From: Planctomycetota bacterium | GTDB lineage: Bacteria > Planctomycetota > Planctomycetia > Planctomycetales > Planctomycetaceae | DNA length: 64,000 bases | Reading direction: 5' to 3' | Assembly (NCBI GenBank): GCA_023417655.1 | Contig: JAEZFD010000052.1 | Span: forward strand, 43,176 to 107,175 | In this document: piece after piece, positions 1 to 9,359 of the stretch | Numbering within the stretch: the stretch's first letter is position 1 | Layout of the letters: every line of letters begins with the position of its first letter | The notes under the pieces: model-generated | Told to the model about the DNA's origin: nothing | The model's database searches: none | Seen by the model: the letters and a program-made list of their open reading frames with translations, nothing else | Translations under genes and position numbers: made by a program

Positions 1-2367
1 AGCCTCACCCAGCGTGCGTTCCAGGAACAGATATAGGACGATCTGATTGGCAAGATTGATCGTCTTCCTCTGCAACAGACTGCGATTCTTCGCTGGGGTC
101 TGTGAGAAGAGCTGAGCCTGTTCAAACAGCTTAGGAAGCTTCTCACTCAATTCTGCGAAGCTGTATGTGAACCCCGGTCGTGTTTCCAGGCCGACAAGAT
201 TCCGGACTTCGTCATTCTCAATTCGGATGACGCGAATCTCGCGACCTTTGTCGGTATCAGCCATCAATGCGATCAACCATTCAATTGCCGGATGCCGCTT
301 GCCCTCTTCATCTTTATAAGTCTGATAGTCCGATAGCTGCAGCAGGGTATTCCGCGCGAAGGTATCCATCGGCATCGGCCGACCCTTGTACCAGATGGGA
401 AGTTCACCGAACTCCGCCAGGTGGAACTGGTCCGGCTTCTCATGGATCGGACGCACAACCTGGAAGATGTTGTAGAGCGCCAGCAGAAGCACCGCTGCAG
501 TCACTCCCCAGCTGATCTTCTGTATTTTGCGAGACTTCTCCTGATGCGTTACCGTCACGGTCTCGTCACTGGAATCCGTCATCAGGGCCGTCCCTGTGGT
601 CTCCCGCATCCGACGATGGAGGAATCGCAGCAGCGTCTGCCCGAAGTGATAGACCATACCGACAACGACCATCATGCACGCGACATACGGCGTCATCCAG
701 CCGGCGTTGTCCACCACCTGCAGGGTTGTCATCTCCCCGGAATCCAGTCGGTTATACCCGGACTGATAGAATGTCCGCCCGGCGTACCGCATCGGATTGT
801 TCATCCAGATCCGGTAATCAAACTTCGAAGACTTCTCAGGGTCTTCCAGCGTGATATAGGAAGAGTAATCCTTCGGTTGGTCGGTCCCCTGATAATCGAC
901 TTTCTTAATGTCGTTCAGTGTCACTGAGTAAGGATTATAGAGTCGCTTAAAACGCAACGAGACATCATATGTCTTCCCATCAACAACCACCGGATCAGCG
1001 GTGTCATTCAGGTTGAGATCGAAGTGGGCCGACGCCAGATACGTCCCCAGATCCTTCCCCTCAGGTGAGATCAGCTGAAGATATGCACTCGGCACGTCAA
1101 ATCGGCTGGCAGTATCAGTTCCTGTCGAGCCTGCGACGGGAACCGCACGCACCTGCTTGCCTGTTCCTTCCGTTGCCGGATTCTCAGCAGGCACCCCCTC
1201 CGGAACCGGCTGGCGCGGTCCCAGCAGATTCGAATTCGGGTAATAGCTCAGGACTTTGATCTTAAACGGAAGGCGCGGGTCACTGATCTCATCTCCGGCG
1301 CGGTTGAGGCGTCGGGCATCAATCACTGTGACTTTACTGTTCTTCGAATCGGAAGAATCCACAATCGCCAGTTCTGCTTCACGCATGTCGCGACTGAACC
1401 AGACTGTCTGTCCCTCTTGAATGTGCATCTGGCTTTCGACATGCTCAACTCCGACGAGCACGTCATAGGCCATCATCAGTCCGATCCCGGCGTGCATCAG
1501 CACAATGCCGCCGCGTTTCTTGAAGACTGCCAGGCACCCTGCCAGCAACATCAGTCCTGCGAAAGTCGCCTGCATCAGCTGATACAGAATCCGCATGGCT
1601 GACTGGTCACCGCCGTCGAACAGCGTCGCGAGATAAGAAGTCAGGGCCAGGGCGACCGCGAGACCACCATAGATCCAGCGGCGTTCCGGATGTTGACGAT
1701 CGGCCGTGATCGCGGCATACACGGAAATTGCGCAGAGCCCGAACAGTGTCGATTCAATCAACCACCAAAACGTCTGATAGCTGACCACAGGATCTGTCTG
1801 CAGGCCGTCCGCAGTGGAACCACTGACGATCACCGCGAAGGTGACAAGGGCTCCCAAGGCGATAATTCCCCAACCGATATACAGTCGCTTCCCCTTGGCC
1901 TGAACCTTAAAGCGGACAGCATGAGCGGCCATCAGGTTGACAAACATCACGGCCCCGATCGTCCAGCCCTTCGGGAACCAGAACCCGGCATATGACGGGA
2001 GATTCAGACCGTTCTCACCGAAGTACGCAGGCGGGAAGAATGCCGGCGGGAAGAAGAGACTCAGCTTCACCCAGACAAACAACTGGTCCAGATGGAGATA
2101 CGGGAACGTGTTGGTCAGGAGCTGGCGGAAATCGACCCGGAAGTAGTCGTCGACAACCTTCCAGATGTCATCGTTCACCTGGGCCAGCGTTCCGACAAGA
2201 ACGATGACGATCGCCGCGAGAAAGCAGGCCACCGTCAGCTTCAGCGAGGCCAGCGGCTTGAGCAGCCCGCGCCATCCCCGATTCAGTTGCTCAGCAGAAA
2301 CTCGTTCGACGTCAACCTGCGGGCTCGGACGTGACGTATTTGGGGCTGGATGATCCGCATTGTTCAT
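1..2367 (-). CDS. Cytochrome c biogenesis protein, ResB-like (truncated by window edge)
   Basis: The reading frame is open from the ATG at 2367 to the left edge, 789 codons without a stop, so the C-terminus is missing. Near residue 35 is a first membrane helix with the ResB-like pattern SLKLTVACFLAA followed by GTLAQVN. Further helices follow, then a long extracytoplasmic domain (about residues 300-560), and another helix near residue 600. ResB and CcsA form the System II haem-delivery machine that attaches haem to exported c-type apocytochromes. Planctomycete versions are often ResB-CcsA fusions, so a CcsA part may lie beyond the edge; that is inference. The start at 2367 has GAGG six bases upstream; an in-frame ATG at 2379 is possible. 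A 15-base duplication inside the gene gives the repeat FFPPAFFPPA. Confidence 0.8.
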   Translation of the reverse strand, partial: MNNADHPAPNTSRPSPQVDVERVSAEQLNRGWRGLLKPLASLKLTVACFLAAIVIVLVGTLAQVNDDIWKVVDDYFRVDFRQLLTNTFPYLHLDQLFVWVKLSLFFPPAFFPPAYFGENGLNLPSYAGFWFPKGWTIGAVMFVNLMAAHAVRFKVQAKGKRLYIGWGIIALGALVTFAVIVSGSTADGLQTDPVVSYQTFWWLIESTLFGLCAISVYAAITADRQHPERRWIYGGLAVALALTSYLATLFDGGDQSAMRILYQLMQATFAGLMLLAGCLAVFKKRGGIVLMHAGIGLMMAYDVLVGVEHVESQMHIQEGQTVWFSRDMREAELAIVDSSDSKNSKVTVIDARRLNRAGDEISDPRLPFKIKVLSYYPNSNLLGPRQPVPEGVPAENPATEGTGKQVRAVPVAGSTGTDTASRFDVPSAYLQLISPEGKDLGTYLASAHFDLNLNDTADPVVVDGKTYDVSLRFKRLYNPYSVTLNDIKKVDYQGTDQPKDYSSYITLEDPEKSSKFDYRIWMNNPMRYAGRTFYQSGYNRLDSGEMTTLQVVDNAGWMTPYVACMMVVVGMVYHFGQTLLRFLHRRMRETTGTALMTDSSDETVTVTHQEKSRKIQKISWGVTAAVLLLALYNIFQVVRPIHEKPDQFHLAEFGELPIWYKGRPMPMDTFARNTLLQLSDYQTYKDEEGKRHPAIEWLIALMADTDKGREIRVIRIENDEVRNLVGLETRPGFTYSFAELSEKLPKLFEQAQLFSQTPAKNRSLLQRKTINLANQIVLYLFLERTLGEA
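2027..2056 (-). repeat. 15-bp tandem duplication inside the ResB gene
   Basis: Units GCAGGCGGGAAGAAT and GCCGGCGGGAAGAAG (13 of 15 identical) are adjacent and in frame, producing the protein repeat FFPPA-FFPPA. Confidence 0.85.
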
Positions 2368-2537
2368 GGGTTGCCTCATGATCACCTGATCGGGAGTGAG
2401 TCCTTGATGGCCTCTCCCGCGGTGCGATATCGAAAAGCTCAAATCGGACTTCGCCCGGTGAGAGCAGGATTGTGAGAAAGCGCTGGGTTGATGAAGTCTG
2501 CCGCTCCGACAGCGACTGTCATCTCCACCTGGAATGG

Positions 2538-3620
2538 TTACGGCAGCTTGACAGACGTTAGAAACTCTTTGAATCGTTCCCGCTCAGACTCGATGGCGGC
2601 CACTGGTCCCTGAGCCTTAAAGAACCACTTGGCTTCTCCATCGGTCACGATCGCAGCGAGAATTCCCTCGGTCGGCCCGATGGCTTCAACATATGTCCCG
2701 TCGCGCCCGGCAATTTTCATCGACTTGGATTCGCTCTCGAGTTTTTCCTTCTCGATTGGATCCAGTTTCACCTGTTCCCGCCAGCGGTTCAGATTTGACA
2801 GCACATCACCACCGCCTCCCAGACGGGTGACGCTGATATCAACTTTGCCCCCCTCAGGGTTCGCTTCCAGGGAGGCCATTCTCATGGCGTTCCCGGCGGT
2901 TTCTTTCCAGCCTTGCGGAGTTTCAAACTCAACAGGAGATTTGGACTCAGGAGCCGGCATCTTTTTCTGTTCGTCACCCGACATCGTAATGACGATGGCG
3001 GCAAGCATTCGGGTGGGTCCCGTCTCTTTCGTTTCCCCGCTGAGATTCACCATCGCCACGAGATGGGAATCAGCGGCGGACAGGACAAGTTCTCCCTGAC
3101 TTCGAGCGGTTTCGATCCAGTTTTGCTGCTCCATCTTCTCGAGGCCGATCTGCTCACGCCAGCGATTGATGTTAGAGAACATGTACTCGCTCAGGCTGGA
3201 TCCCATCACTGGCAGTGTTGAAACCGCCAGCTCAAGCGGAGGCGTCGTGTCAGGTGCTGTTAAGGTCTGATAGCGTGGCGCTGGTCCCTTCTTCGCGGAC
3301 CAGCCTTCCGGAATGTCGTACTCAGGTGTTCCGTCCGCAGCAAATTTCAGCGATTGAACGACCTTTGCGAATGACAGCGCACTCTTTAGCACGTCGTCAG
3401 TCGGCCCCATCATTTTGAAGAACCAGGCGTCTGTCCCTCCCGTCAAAGGACCGGCGGGAACTTTTTGAGGTTTCGGCAGTCCCAGCTCAGGCTGAACGCT
3501 CGTCGTCGTCGGGACCTCATACTCGCGGATTCCGTCATCTCGCCTGCAACCGGCGACCAGCACGACGGTCATCAACAAGAGACAGGTCCAAGGCGTTAAA
3601 CTTCGTGGAGAAAAGGCCAT
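2538..3620 (-). CDS. Lipoprotein with two tandem related domains
   Basis: From the ATG at 3620 the 360-residue product begins with a lipoprotein signal peptide ending in the lipobox VAGC (Cys25), so it should be anchored to a membrane. A longer TTG start at 3653 would bury the signal peptide and is less likely. The exported part contains two similar units. Each includes an NxNRWREQ motif (NINRWREQIGL and NLNRWREQVKL), a GPTxxxLAAIV-like segment and, in one copy, FFKAQGP. This points to an internal duplication. I do not recognise a characterised function; it looks like a planctomycete-specific surface or periplasmic protein. It lies downstream of nothing obvious and ends 170 bases from the ResB start. 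Confidence 0.75.
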   Translation of the reverse strand: MAFSPRSLTPWTCLLLMTVVLVAGCRRDDGIREYEVPTTTSVQPELGLPKPQKVPAGPLTGGTDAWFFKMMGPTDDVLKSALSFAKVVQSLKFAADGTPEYDIPEGWSAKKGPAPRYQTLTAPDTTPPLELAVSTLPVMGSSLSEYMFSNINRWREQIGLEKMEQQNWIETARSQGELVLSAADSHLVAMVNLSGETKETGPTRMLAAIVITMSGDEQKKMPAPESKSPVEFETPQGWKETAGNAMRMASLEANPEGGKVDISVTRLGGGGDVLSNLNRWREQVKLDPIEKEKLESESKSMKIAGRDGTYVEAIGPTEGILAAIVTDGEAKWFFKAQGPVAAIESERERFKEFLTSVKLP

Positions 3621-4453
3621 ATGAGTCACTGCAGAGGAAGGTGGAAATGACAAGGCGGCGGGGGACCGGGAAGCGTTCGCTGTGGGGTGGGTTCGATCAG
3701 GCAGGAGACTGGGCGGGGCTGGCTTGTCTCCAATAAAAGCAATCTCTGCTTCCCTTAAACCCCCGATTCATGGGTAACGTTCGCAAAAATCCGATTGTTT
3801 CTCACTCTTCGTGGTCGCGGAGAGATCTCTAAGTGACAACGAGTTGCGAATCGGGCTTCCGAGACGAACGACTGGTTTATCGTGAACCAGTCTGTTTTCC
3901 CAGAATCCATTCTAAGCCTGATCCAGCGAAAATCCCACGCGGGGCAGGACTTTTCCCAAATGCGCAGAGCAGAATGCTCAGTTCTGGCAGGATTCTGAAG
4001 GCATGAAGCGGCTCCTCCTGACACAGAGGAGGCCCAGCTGGCTTCGCGGAAGAGGAAGAGCGTCCCGCCGGGCATCGTCACATGGCGCGCAACTTGCTCA
4101 AGCCTCTTCTCAACAGCTTCAGGAAAATCACTCACGTTTTCAGTCGATTAGTGTTTCCCCGTCGCAAAACATGGGGGGGAGATCCCCTGAATTGGCTGGT
4201 CCTGAGGAGGTCTTCAATGACCCGATTGCTTCTCCAGTTTCGCTGACTGTTACAGCGAGACTGAAGGTAGCAATCGACAAGTCCTGTTCGCCAAACGCCG
4301 ATAAGTCTAACTGGCGAGAATAACGTGCTGGAAACTTGATATCCCCAATAGGATCACTTGGACGACACCTGATCTCGACGAAGCGTCTTCTCGTCAAATC
4401 TCAGGTCCAGTGGTTTGCCAACACCGCAATCTCATCCCGGACGGAGTGTCATC
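3621..4453. other. Intergenic region, no supported gene
   Basis: This 830-base gap lies between the divergent lipoprotein and DUF1571 genes. Short ORFs are present on both strands but none has a credible start site, domain or composition. The one structural element seen is an 8-bp hairpin with arms GACTGGTT and AACCAGTC at 3870-3892, followed by CTGTTTT. It could terminate rightward transcription or be incidental. Confidence 0.5.
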
Positions 4454-5278
4454 ATGATGTTCAGCGATCTCCAAACTCGACGTCAGTTTTTTCTCACGTC
4501 GGCCGCAGGCCTCTCAGCAGGGCTCGCTCTCACCCGTGGTGCTCGGGCTGAGAACAAAACTCTGGCCGTCAGAGTCGAGGAAATGTCTGAAACGCATGCC
4601 CTGTCACCTGCATTAAAGATTGCGACAGATGCAGCCAAAATGCTGGAACCAGTGACAAATTACACGGCTGTCTTCCACAAGAAGGAGCAGGTCGGCCGGT
4701 CATTAATCCAGGCACAAAAATACCTGAAGCTCCGGGAAGAACCATTCAGCGTCTACCTGAAATTCCTGACGCCACACCAGGGGCGGGAAGCGCTTTACGT
4801 CGCAGGGCAGCATAAAAATCAGGTTCTCGTCCGCGAAACAGGGTTCGCCGGACTGGCCGGAACGATGGCTCTCGATGTCCGCGGAAGCTTCGCAATGGAA
4901 GAGAATCGCTATCCAATCACAAGCATTGGATTGCGAAACATGATGGCGACCACCATTGAAACCTGGCTGAACGAAGCCGCTCTGGATGAAGTTCAGGTCG
5001 CGATTAAAACGGGAGAGTCCTTCAACAATCTGAAGTGCACGAAGGTGGAGATCACTCATCCGCATCGTCGAGCCAATGGCTCGAAGTATCAGAACATGCG
5101 ACTTTACGTGGATGAATCGACCCGGTTTCCCGTCGCGGTGCAGGCATTCGACTATCCAGCTCAGGCTGGAACGACAGGTCCGCTCATCGAAGAGTACTTC
5201 TATGCGAACCTGCAGGTGAATCCTGGCCTCACGGAAATGGATTTCAGCCGCAAGAATCCGCAATATCGTCTGAAATAA
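4454..5278 (+). CDS. DUF1571-family exported protein with Tat signal
   Basis: The ATG at 4454 is preceded by GGAG at a good distance and gives a 274-residue product. It opens with a twin-arginine signal (TRRQFFLTSAAG, then a hydrophobic stretch ending GARA), so export should be through the Tat system. The mature part resembles DUF1571 proteins, which are common in planctomycetes and carry an LolA-like pattern: repeated lysine/tyrosine-rich strands such as YTAVFHKKEQ and VYLKFLTPHQGREALYV, and a late PLIEEYFYANLQVN segment. The biochemical role is unknown. An outer-membrane lipid or lipoprotein handling role is only a guess from the resemblance to LolA. A TTG start at 4415 would place extra residues before the signal and is disfavoured. 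Confidence 0.75.
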   Translation: MMFSDLQTRRQFFLTSAAGLSAGLALTRGARAENKTLAVRVEEMSETHALSPALKIATDAAKMLEPVTNYTAVFHKKEQVGRSLIQAQKYLKLREEPFSVYLKFLTPHQGREALYVAGQHKNQVLVRETGFAGLAGTMALDVRGSFAMEENRYPITSIGLRNMMATTIETWLNEAALDEVQVAIKTGESFNNLKCTKVEITHPHRRANGSKYQNMRLYVDESTRFPVAVQAFDYPAQAGTTGPLIEEYFYANLQVNPGLTEMDFSRKNPQYRLK

Positions 5279-5315
5279 GCACTCGAGTCATCGGATGACA
5301 TCATGAGACCGGACA

Positions 5316-5352
5316 CGAAAGCCGTTCCTGAAAAGGAGCGGCTTTTCGTTTT
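5316..5352. terminator. Bidirectional rho-independent terminator
   Basis: Arms CGAAAGCCGTTCCT and AGGAGCGGCTTTTCG close on a GAAA loop with one bulged T, followed by TTTT on the plus strand and with an A run at the other side. It sits between the convergent DUF1571 (plus) and MazG-like (minus) genes. Confidence 0.8.
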
Positions 5353-5403
5353 ACCTCACGACTCTTCCGACGAGGCCCTCCGGCCCCTGCCAAATCGAAC
5401 TGC

Positions 5404-5703
5404 TCAAGGTTTGAGTTCAATTCCGCAGGCGCAAACCATCTTCCCGCAGCCGGGGCAGCCGTTTCCGTATTTCTCCTGAACGGCCTTCTGCAGATCCACG
5501 CCGGCAACATTCGCGATCGTCGCAAGCCAGGCGAGCACATCTGCAAACTCATACGCCAGTTCCTGTGGAGTCCCTTCGCGCAGCGCGGCAGCCAGCTCAC
5601 CGATTTCTTCCATCAGCCACATAAACGTGCCGTCGACGCCACGCTGCTCATCCTTTGAGGAATACATCTCTCCAATGAGTGCCTGCAGTTCCGCCAGTGT
5701 CAT
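5404..5703 (-). CDS. MazG-like nucleotide pyrophosphohydrolase with C-terminal zinc knuckle
   Basis: The 99-residue protein from the ATG at 5703 has the all-alpha NTP pyrophosphatase pattern: an MEEIGELAAAL helix supplying the EExxE metal-binding motif and a second helix YEFADVLAWLA supplying the ExxD pair. Such enzymes hydrolyse (d)NTPs to the monophosphate and pyrophosphate with magnesium. It ends with CPGCGKMVCAC, four cysteines spaced like a small zinc knuckle, which is not part of the classic MazG fold. The gene follows asnS on the same strand with 74 bases between stop and start, so co-transcription is likely. Substrate is unknown. A GTG at 5760 is an alternative start. Confidence 0.75.
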   Translation of the reverse strand: MTLAELQALIGEMYSSKDEQRGVDGTFMWLMEEIGELAAALREGTPQELAYEFADVLAWLATIANVAGVDLQKAVQEKYGNGCPGCGKMVCACGIELKP

Positions 5704-5777
5704 TGATTCATTCGCCTTCGCTGGTGCCAGTTCTCCCGGCAGATTCGTGTTCCCATTCACCTTAAGAGCAAACTGCT

Positions 5778-7184
5778 CTAGAAATCTGCACTCTTGGGAG
5801 TTCGCGGAAATGGGATGACGTCGCGAATATTCTGCATCCCTGTGAGCAGCAGAATCATTCGCTCTAACCCCAGACCGAATCCGCTGTGAGGGACACTGCC
5901 ATAGCGGCGCAGATCCAGATACCACCAGTAGTCGGCGGGATCGAGGCCCTGTTCCTTCATCCGCGCTTCAAGAATCTCGAGGCGGTGCTCTCGCTGGCTA
6001 CCGCCGATGATTTCCCCGACGCGAGGAACGAGCACATCCATCGCGCGAACCGTCTTTCCATCATCGTTGCAATACATATAGAACGGCTTCAGCGACCGCG
6101 GATAATCGAAGACGATAATCGGCTGCTTGAAATGTTCTTCGGTCAACCAGCGCTCATGCTCTGCCTGCAGATTCGAGCCCCACTCAACGGGGTATTCCCA
6201 CTTCTTACCAGACGCGAGCAGCAGTTCTACTGCCTCGGTATATGAGATCCGTTTGAACTCATGTGAGACGATCGTCTGCAGCGTCTCCATGACGGTCGAA
6301 TCGATCCGCTCATTGAAGAATGCCAAGTCCTCAGGACACTGATCGAGACAGGCCTGGACCACAAACTTGATGAAGTCTTCTGCCAGCTGCATGTCATCCG
6401 TGAGTTCGAAGAAGGGAGCTTCTGGCTCAACCATCCAAAACTCAGCAAGATGCCGCGTCGTATTGGAATTCTCTGCACGAAACGTCGGGCCGAAGGTGTA
6501 AACCGGTCCGACAGCACAGGCGAAGATCTCTCCTTCCAGCTGGCCCGACACGGTCAGCGACGCTTTCTTGCCGAAGAAGTCGTTCTCATAGTTGATCTCG
6601 CCCGGCTTGAAGCCTCGTGCCTCGCTCTCAGAATTCAGGAGAGTCGTCACCGTGAACATCTCCCCTGCCCCTTCGCAGTCACTGGTCGTGATCAGCGGAG
6701 TATGCACATAGAGAAAGTCCCGCTCCTGAAAGAACTGGTGAATCGCACGGCAGACACAATTTCGCACTCGGGCGATGGCCCCAAACGTATTCGTGCGAGG
6801 ACGCAGGTGCGCGATCTCCCGCAAAAACTCAAAACTATGTCGCTTCTTCTGCAGGGGATACTTTTCCGCATCAGCCAGCCCCAGAAGCGTGAACGAGGTC
6901 GCATGAAGTTCGATGCGCTGATTGGCTCCCGGTGAGGGCTTGAGTTCCCCTGTCAGCCGCAAGCTGGCCCCGGTCGTCATCTGCTTGACGTGGGCCTCAT
7001 AGCCGGGGACAGACCCATCAATCACAACTTGAAGGTTCGCCATGCACGAACCGTCATTCAGCTCGATGAAGGAAAATCCCTGCTTGGAATCCCGACGGGT
7101 GCGAATCCAGCCGGCGACTTCCACAGCCTCCCCCGGGGTTCCATTTTTCAGGAGTGTGGCGATTCTGGAGAGCTGCGTTGACAT
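5778..7184 (-). CDS. asnS: Asparaginyl-tRNA synthetase
   Basis: The product charges tRNA-Asn with asparagine in the cytoplasm. The 468-residue length matches bacterial AsnRS (about 466). An N-terminal OB-fold anticodon-binding domain (VEVAGWIRTRRDSKQGFSFIELNDGS) is followed by a class IIb catalytic core. Motif 2 is FRAENSNTTRHLAEFWMVEPE and motif 3 is GFGLGLERMILLLTG. The ATG at 7184 is chosen because GGAAAGGA stands about eight bases upstream and the family N-terminus fits; an upstream start would add 19 unrelated residues. The presence of a dedicated AsnRS means asparaginyl-tRNA need not be made through the amidotransferase route. A MazG-like gene follows closely. Confidence 0.96.
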   Translation of the reverse strand: MSTQLSRIATLLKNGTPGEAVEVAGWIRTRRDSKQGFSFIELNDGSCMANLQVVIDGSVPGYEAHVKQMTTGASLRLTGELKPSPGANQRIELHATSFTLLGLADAEKYPLQKKRHSFEFLREIAHLRPRTNTFGAIARVRNCVCRAIHQFFQERDFLYVHTPLITTSDCEGAGEMFTVTTLLNSESEARGFKPGEINYENDFFGKKASLTVSGQLEGEIFACAVGPVYTFGPTFRAENSNTTRHLAEFWMVEPEAPFFELTDDMQLAEDFIKFVVQACLDQCPEDLAFFNERIDSTVMETLQTIVSHEFKRISYTEAVELLLASGKKWEYPVEWGSNLQAEHERWLTEEHFKQPIIVFDYPRSLKPFYMYCNDDGKTVRAMDVLVPRVGEIIGGSQREHRLEILEARMKEQGLDPADYWWYLDLRRYGSVPHSGFGLGLERMILLLTGMQNIRDVIPFPRTPKSADF

Positions 7185-7931
7185 GTCACAGAGTCCTTTC
7201 CGGTGGGGCGTACCCGATTTGTTGATTCTAACGTCGGGCAACTGCCGAGCATCTTAAACCCCGTTCTCACAAACGTCATGTGAGACCTTGCCGGTTTTAC
7301 CACCAGTTCACAGCGAAGCACCCGGAGGGAAGGAATTCCTCAGGGGCTCCAGCCTGGACATGCATCAAAACAATGCACATCAAATCGCAGTCTCAGCAAA
7401 TCTGGATGCTCGCCGCGTGAAACTCGAAACGCGGCAAGGAATTTCCTTCAGAAATACCGGCGTTCGGTGCCGTAACCCTGCGCCTGAGAAAGATGCACGT
7501 TTTGCCGAAGTCCCCGGATTTAAGTTGGTTTTCAGCTCCACAACTGGTAATTTAGCGATTGTCGCGAAGCTATGTCAGACCACCATGGTTGGGGAATCAT
7601 CGGTCTGAGAAGCAATCCGACGCCGCTTTCACCCTGAAAACTGAGTGCTCGTGGCAGTGGGAGACTCGTATTATTGAGCGAATTGGGTCGCTTTAATTTG
7701 ACTTTGGAGTGCATCGAATTCATGCAGTCGTGAGTGATCATAGTCATCCTCCCGGATGCTCTTTGATTCCGACGACTAGCCGCTGGTCAGATCTCGAGTC
7801 GAGATCATTCAATCCTGGGACCCATGAATTAACCGATGCACGCAAACGGCCATCTGGAAGGCATTGACGCGCCTTTCAGCAAGCCGGGCAATTGACGCCC
7901 TCAGATTAAGGCTCGTAGGTGCAGGACACAT
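7185..7931. other. Intergenic region, no supported gene
   Basis: About 750 bases between the divergent asnS and the membrane protein gene at 7932. It must hold both promoters. No RNA gene, repeat or convincing small ORF was seen. Confidence 0.5.
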
Positions 7932-9263
7932 ATGGGATTCTTGCTTCAAGGATATCACGTCAATCCGCCGACATGGTTTTACCTGTCGCTGCTTCTGCTG
8001 ACGGCTGTTTACTTCCGTTTCACCCGCATCATCTCTCTGAGAAACGTTGACCTCGCATTGTTGCTGTCAGCGTCTCCGGGTCTGCTGCTGGCTAACGCGG
8101 AGATTCCGTCAACAAGCGTGCTGGGGCATACTTGGCTTTTTGTCGTGGCATGCCTGTTTCTCGTCCGACTCTTCGTCGACCCGATGCTCAGCCGACGTCC
8201 TTATCTGGGACAGAATCTGAATTCGCAGGGGATGGCTTTCCTTTGCTGTTCGGCTTTCGCGTTCCTGATGACGCAAGCGATTACCAGCGCTCTGCCGGCG
8301 GCTTCGGAAGAGACCGTTGCCCGGGCTCACGAAGTCATTAATCGCACCGCGACCGCACCGCCAGACGAAACGAACATTCCAAGTTCAGGGCCGGCGGCTC
8401 CATTGCTGATGTCACCTGCGGTTCTGATGTTCCAGACACTGGCCGCCCGCATCATGGCAATTTTCGCCCACACCGCGGTGATTACCGGTCTGTGGTTCGT
8501 TGGGAGAAACCTGTTTGCAGATCGCAACCTGGGTCTCGCAATGGCGACCCTGTATCTCTTGCTTCCGTGTACCGCTTATAACGTCGGGGAATTCAATCAT
8601 GTTCTCCCTGCTGCCCTGATCGTCTGGGCGTTCGTCTGCTTCCGAAAACCGATCGTTTCAGGCGTGCTGCTCGGGCTCGCCTGCGGAACACTGACATTCC
8701 CGATCTTTCTGCTTCCGATCTGGGCCGCGTTTTATGGGCGCAACGGGGCCGGGCGGTTCGTGCTGGCTCTCGCTTGCGTCGCCCTCGTGCTGGTCGGAAG
8801 TCTGGCCATGACTTCTACCGACTCCGACTCCTTCTTCCAGAAGACGATGGGATCTGTGAACATTGCCTTGAATGCATTCTCCGGCGTCCAGCAGGAAACC
8901 GGATTCTGGGGGAGTGTCGGATATCTCTCCGCATATCGCCTGCCGGTGATGGTGGCCTACTTCATCATGCTGATCATCATGACCATCTGGCCGAAGGATC
9001 GCACAGTTGAAGTCCTGCTGGCTCAGTCAACCGCAGCCATCGTTGGAACGCAATTGTGGTACACGGCAGAAGGGGGCGTCTATCTGCTCTGGTATCTGCC
9101 GCTCATGCTGATGGTGGTCTTCCGCCCCCGTCTGATTCACCTGCGGGCACCAACCTCGGTCGAAGAACAGACCGAGACCCTCACGGTCTCGCCGGGCAAG
9201 TCACGTAACATCCTGCCTTCTGGCCGGGCGATGCAGATCCGGAACGCTCATCTCTTCCGGTAA
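7932..9263 (+). CDS. Polytopic membrane protein, possibly GT-C-like
   Basis: The 443-residue product is very hydrophobic, with roughly nine to eleven predicted membrane helices. A loop of about 45 residues rich in T, P and A (VINRTATAPPDETN) follows the third or fourth helix, and the C-terminal tail is soluble and basic. The arrangement of helices and short loops, including LYLLLPCTAYNVGEFNHVLP, recalls GT-C glycosyltransferase-like proteins (DUF2029/GT87). However, I see no confident catalytic acidic motif in the first loop, so function is not assigned. The ATG at 7932 has AGGAC five to six bases upstream. It stands alone and converges on valS with a shared terminator. Confidence 0.7.
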   Translation: MGFLLQGYHVNPPTWFYLSLLLLTAVYFRFTRIISLRNVDLALLLSASPGLLLANAEIPSTSVLGHTWLFVVACLFLVRLFVDPMLSRRPYLGQNLNSQGMAFLCCSAFAFLMTQAITSALPAASEETVARAHEVINRTATAPPDETNIPSSGPAAPLLMSPAVLMFQTLAARIMAIFAHTAVITGLWFVGRNLFADRNLGLAMATLYLLLPCTAYNVGEFNHVLPAALIVWAFVCFRKPIVSGVLLGLACGTLTFPIFLLPIWAAFYGRNGAGRFVLALACVALVLVGSLAMTSTDSDSFFQKTMGSVNIALNAFSGVQQETGFWGSVGYLSAYRLPVMVAYFIMLIIMTIWPKDRTVEVLLAQSTAAIVGTQLWYTAEGGVYLLWYLPLMLMVVFRPRLIHLRAPTSVEEQTETLTVSPGKSRNILPSGRAMQIRNAHLFR

Positions 9264-9304
9264 TCATGCGGTATCGATGAGATCTCAGAGATCCGCCTGA
9301 AAAC

Positions 9305-9335
9305 AAAAACGCCGTCCAAACCGGGCGGCGTTTTT
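9305..9335. terminator. Bidirectional rho-independent terminator
   Basis: A GC-rich hairpin (AACGCCGTCC / CGGGCGGCGTT, short AAA loop) has an A run on the left and TTTTT on the right. It separates the convergent membrane protein gene and valS. Confidence 0.9.
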
Positions 9336-9359
9336 CATTCTCGATCATTCCATTTCGAG

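Noticed and set aside
3755..4397. Two minus-strand ORFs in the gap before DUF1571
   Set aside because: Neither has a credible start or protein pattern; they overlap an equally poor plus-strand ORF.
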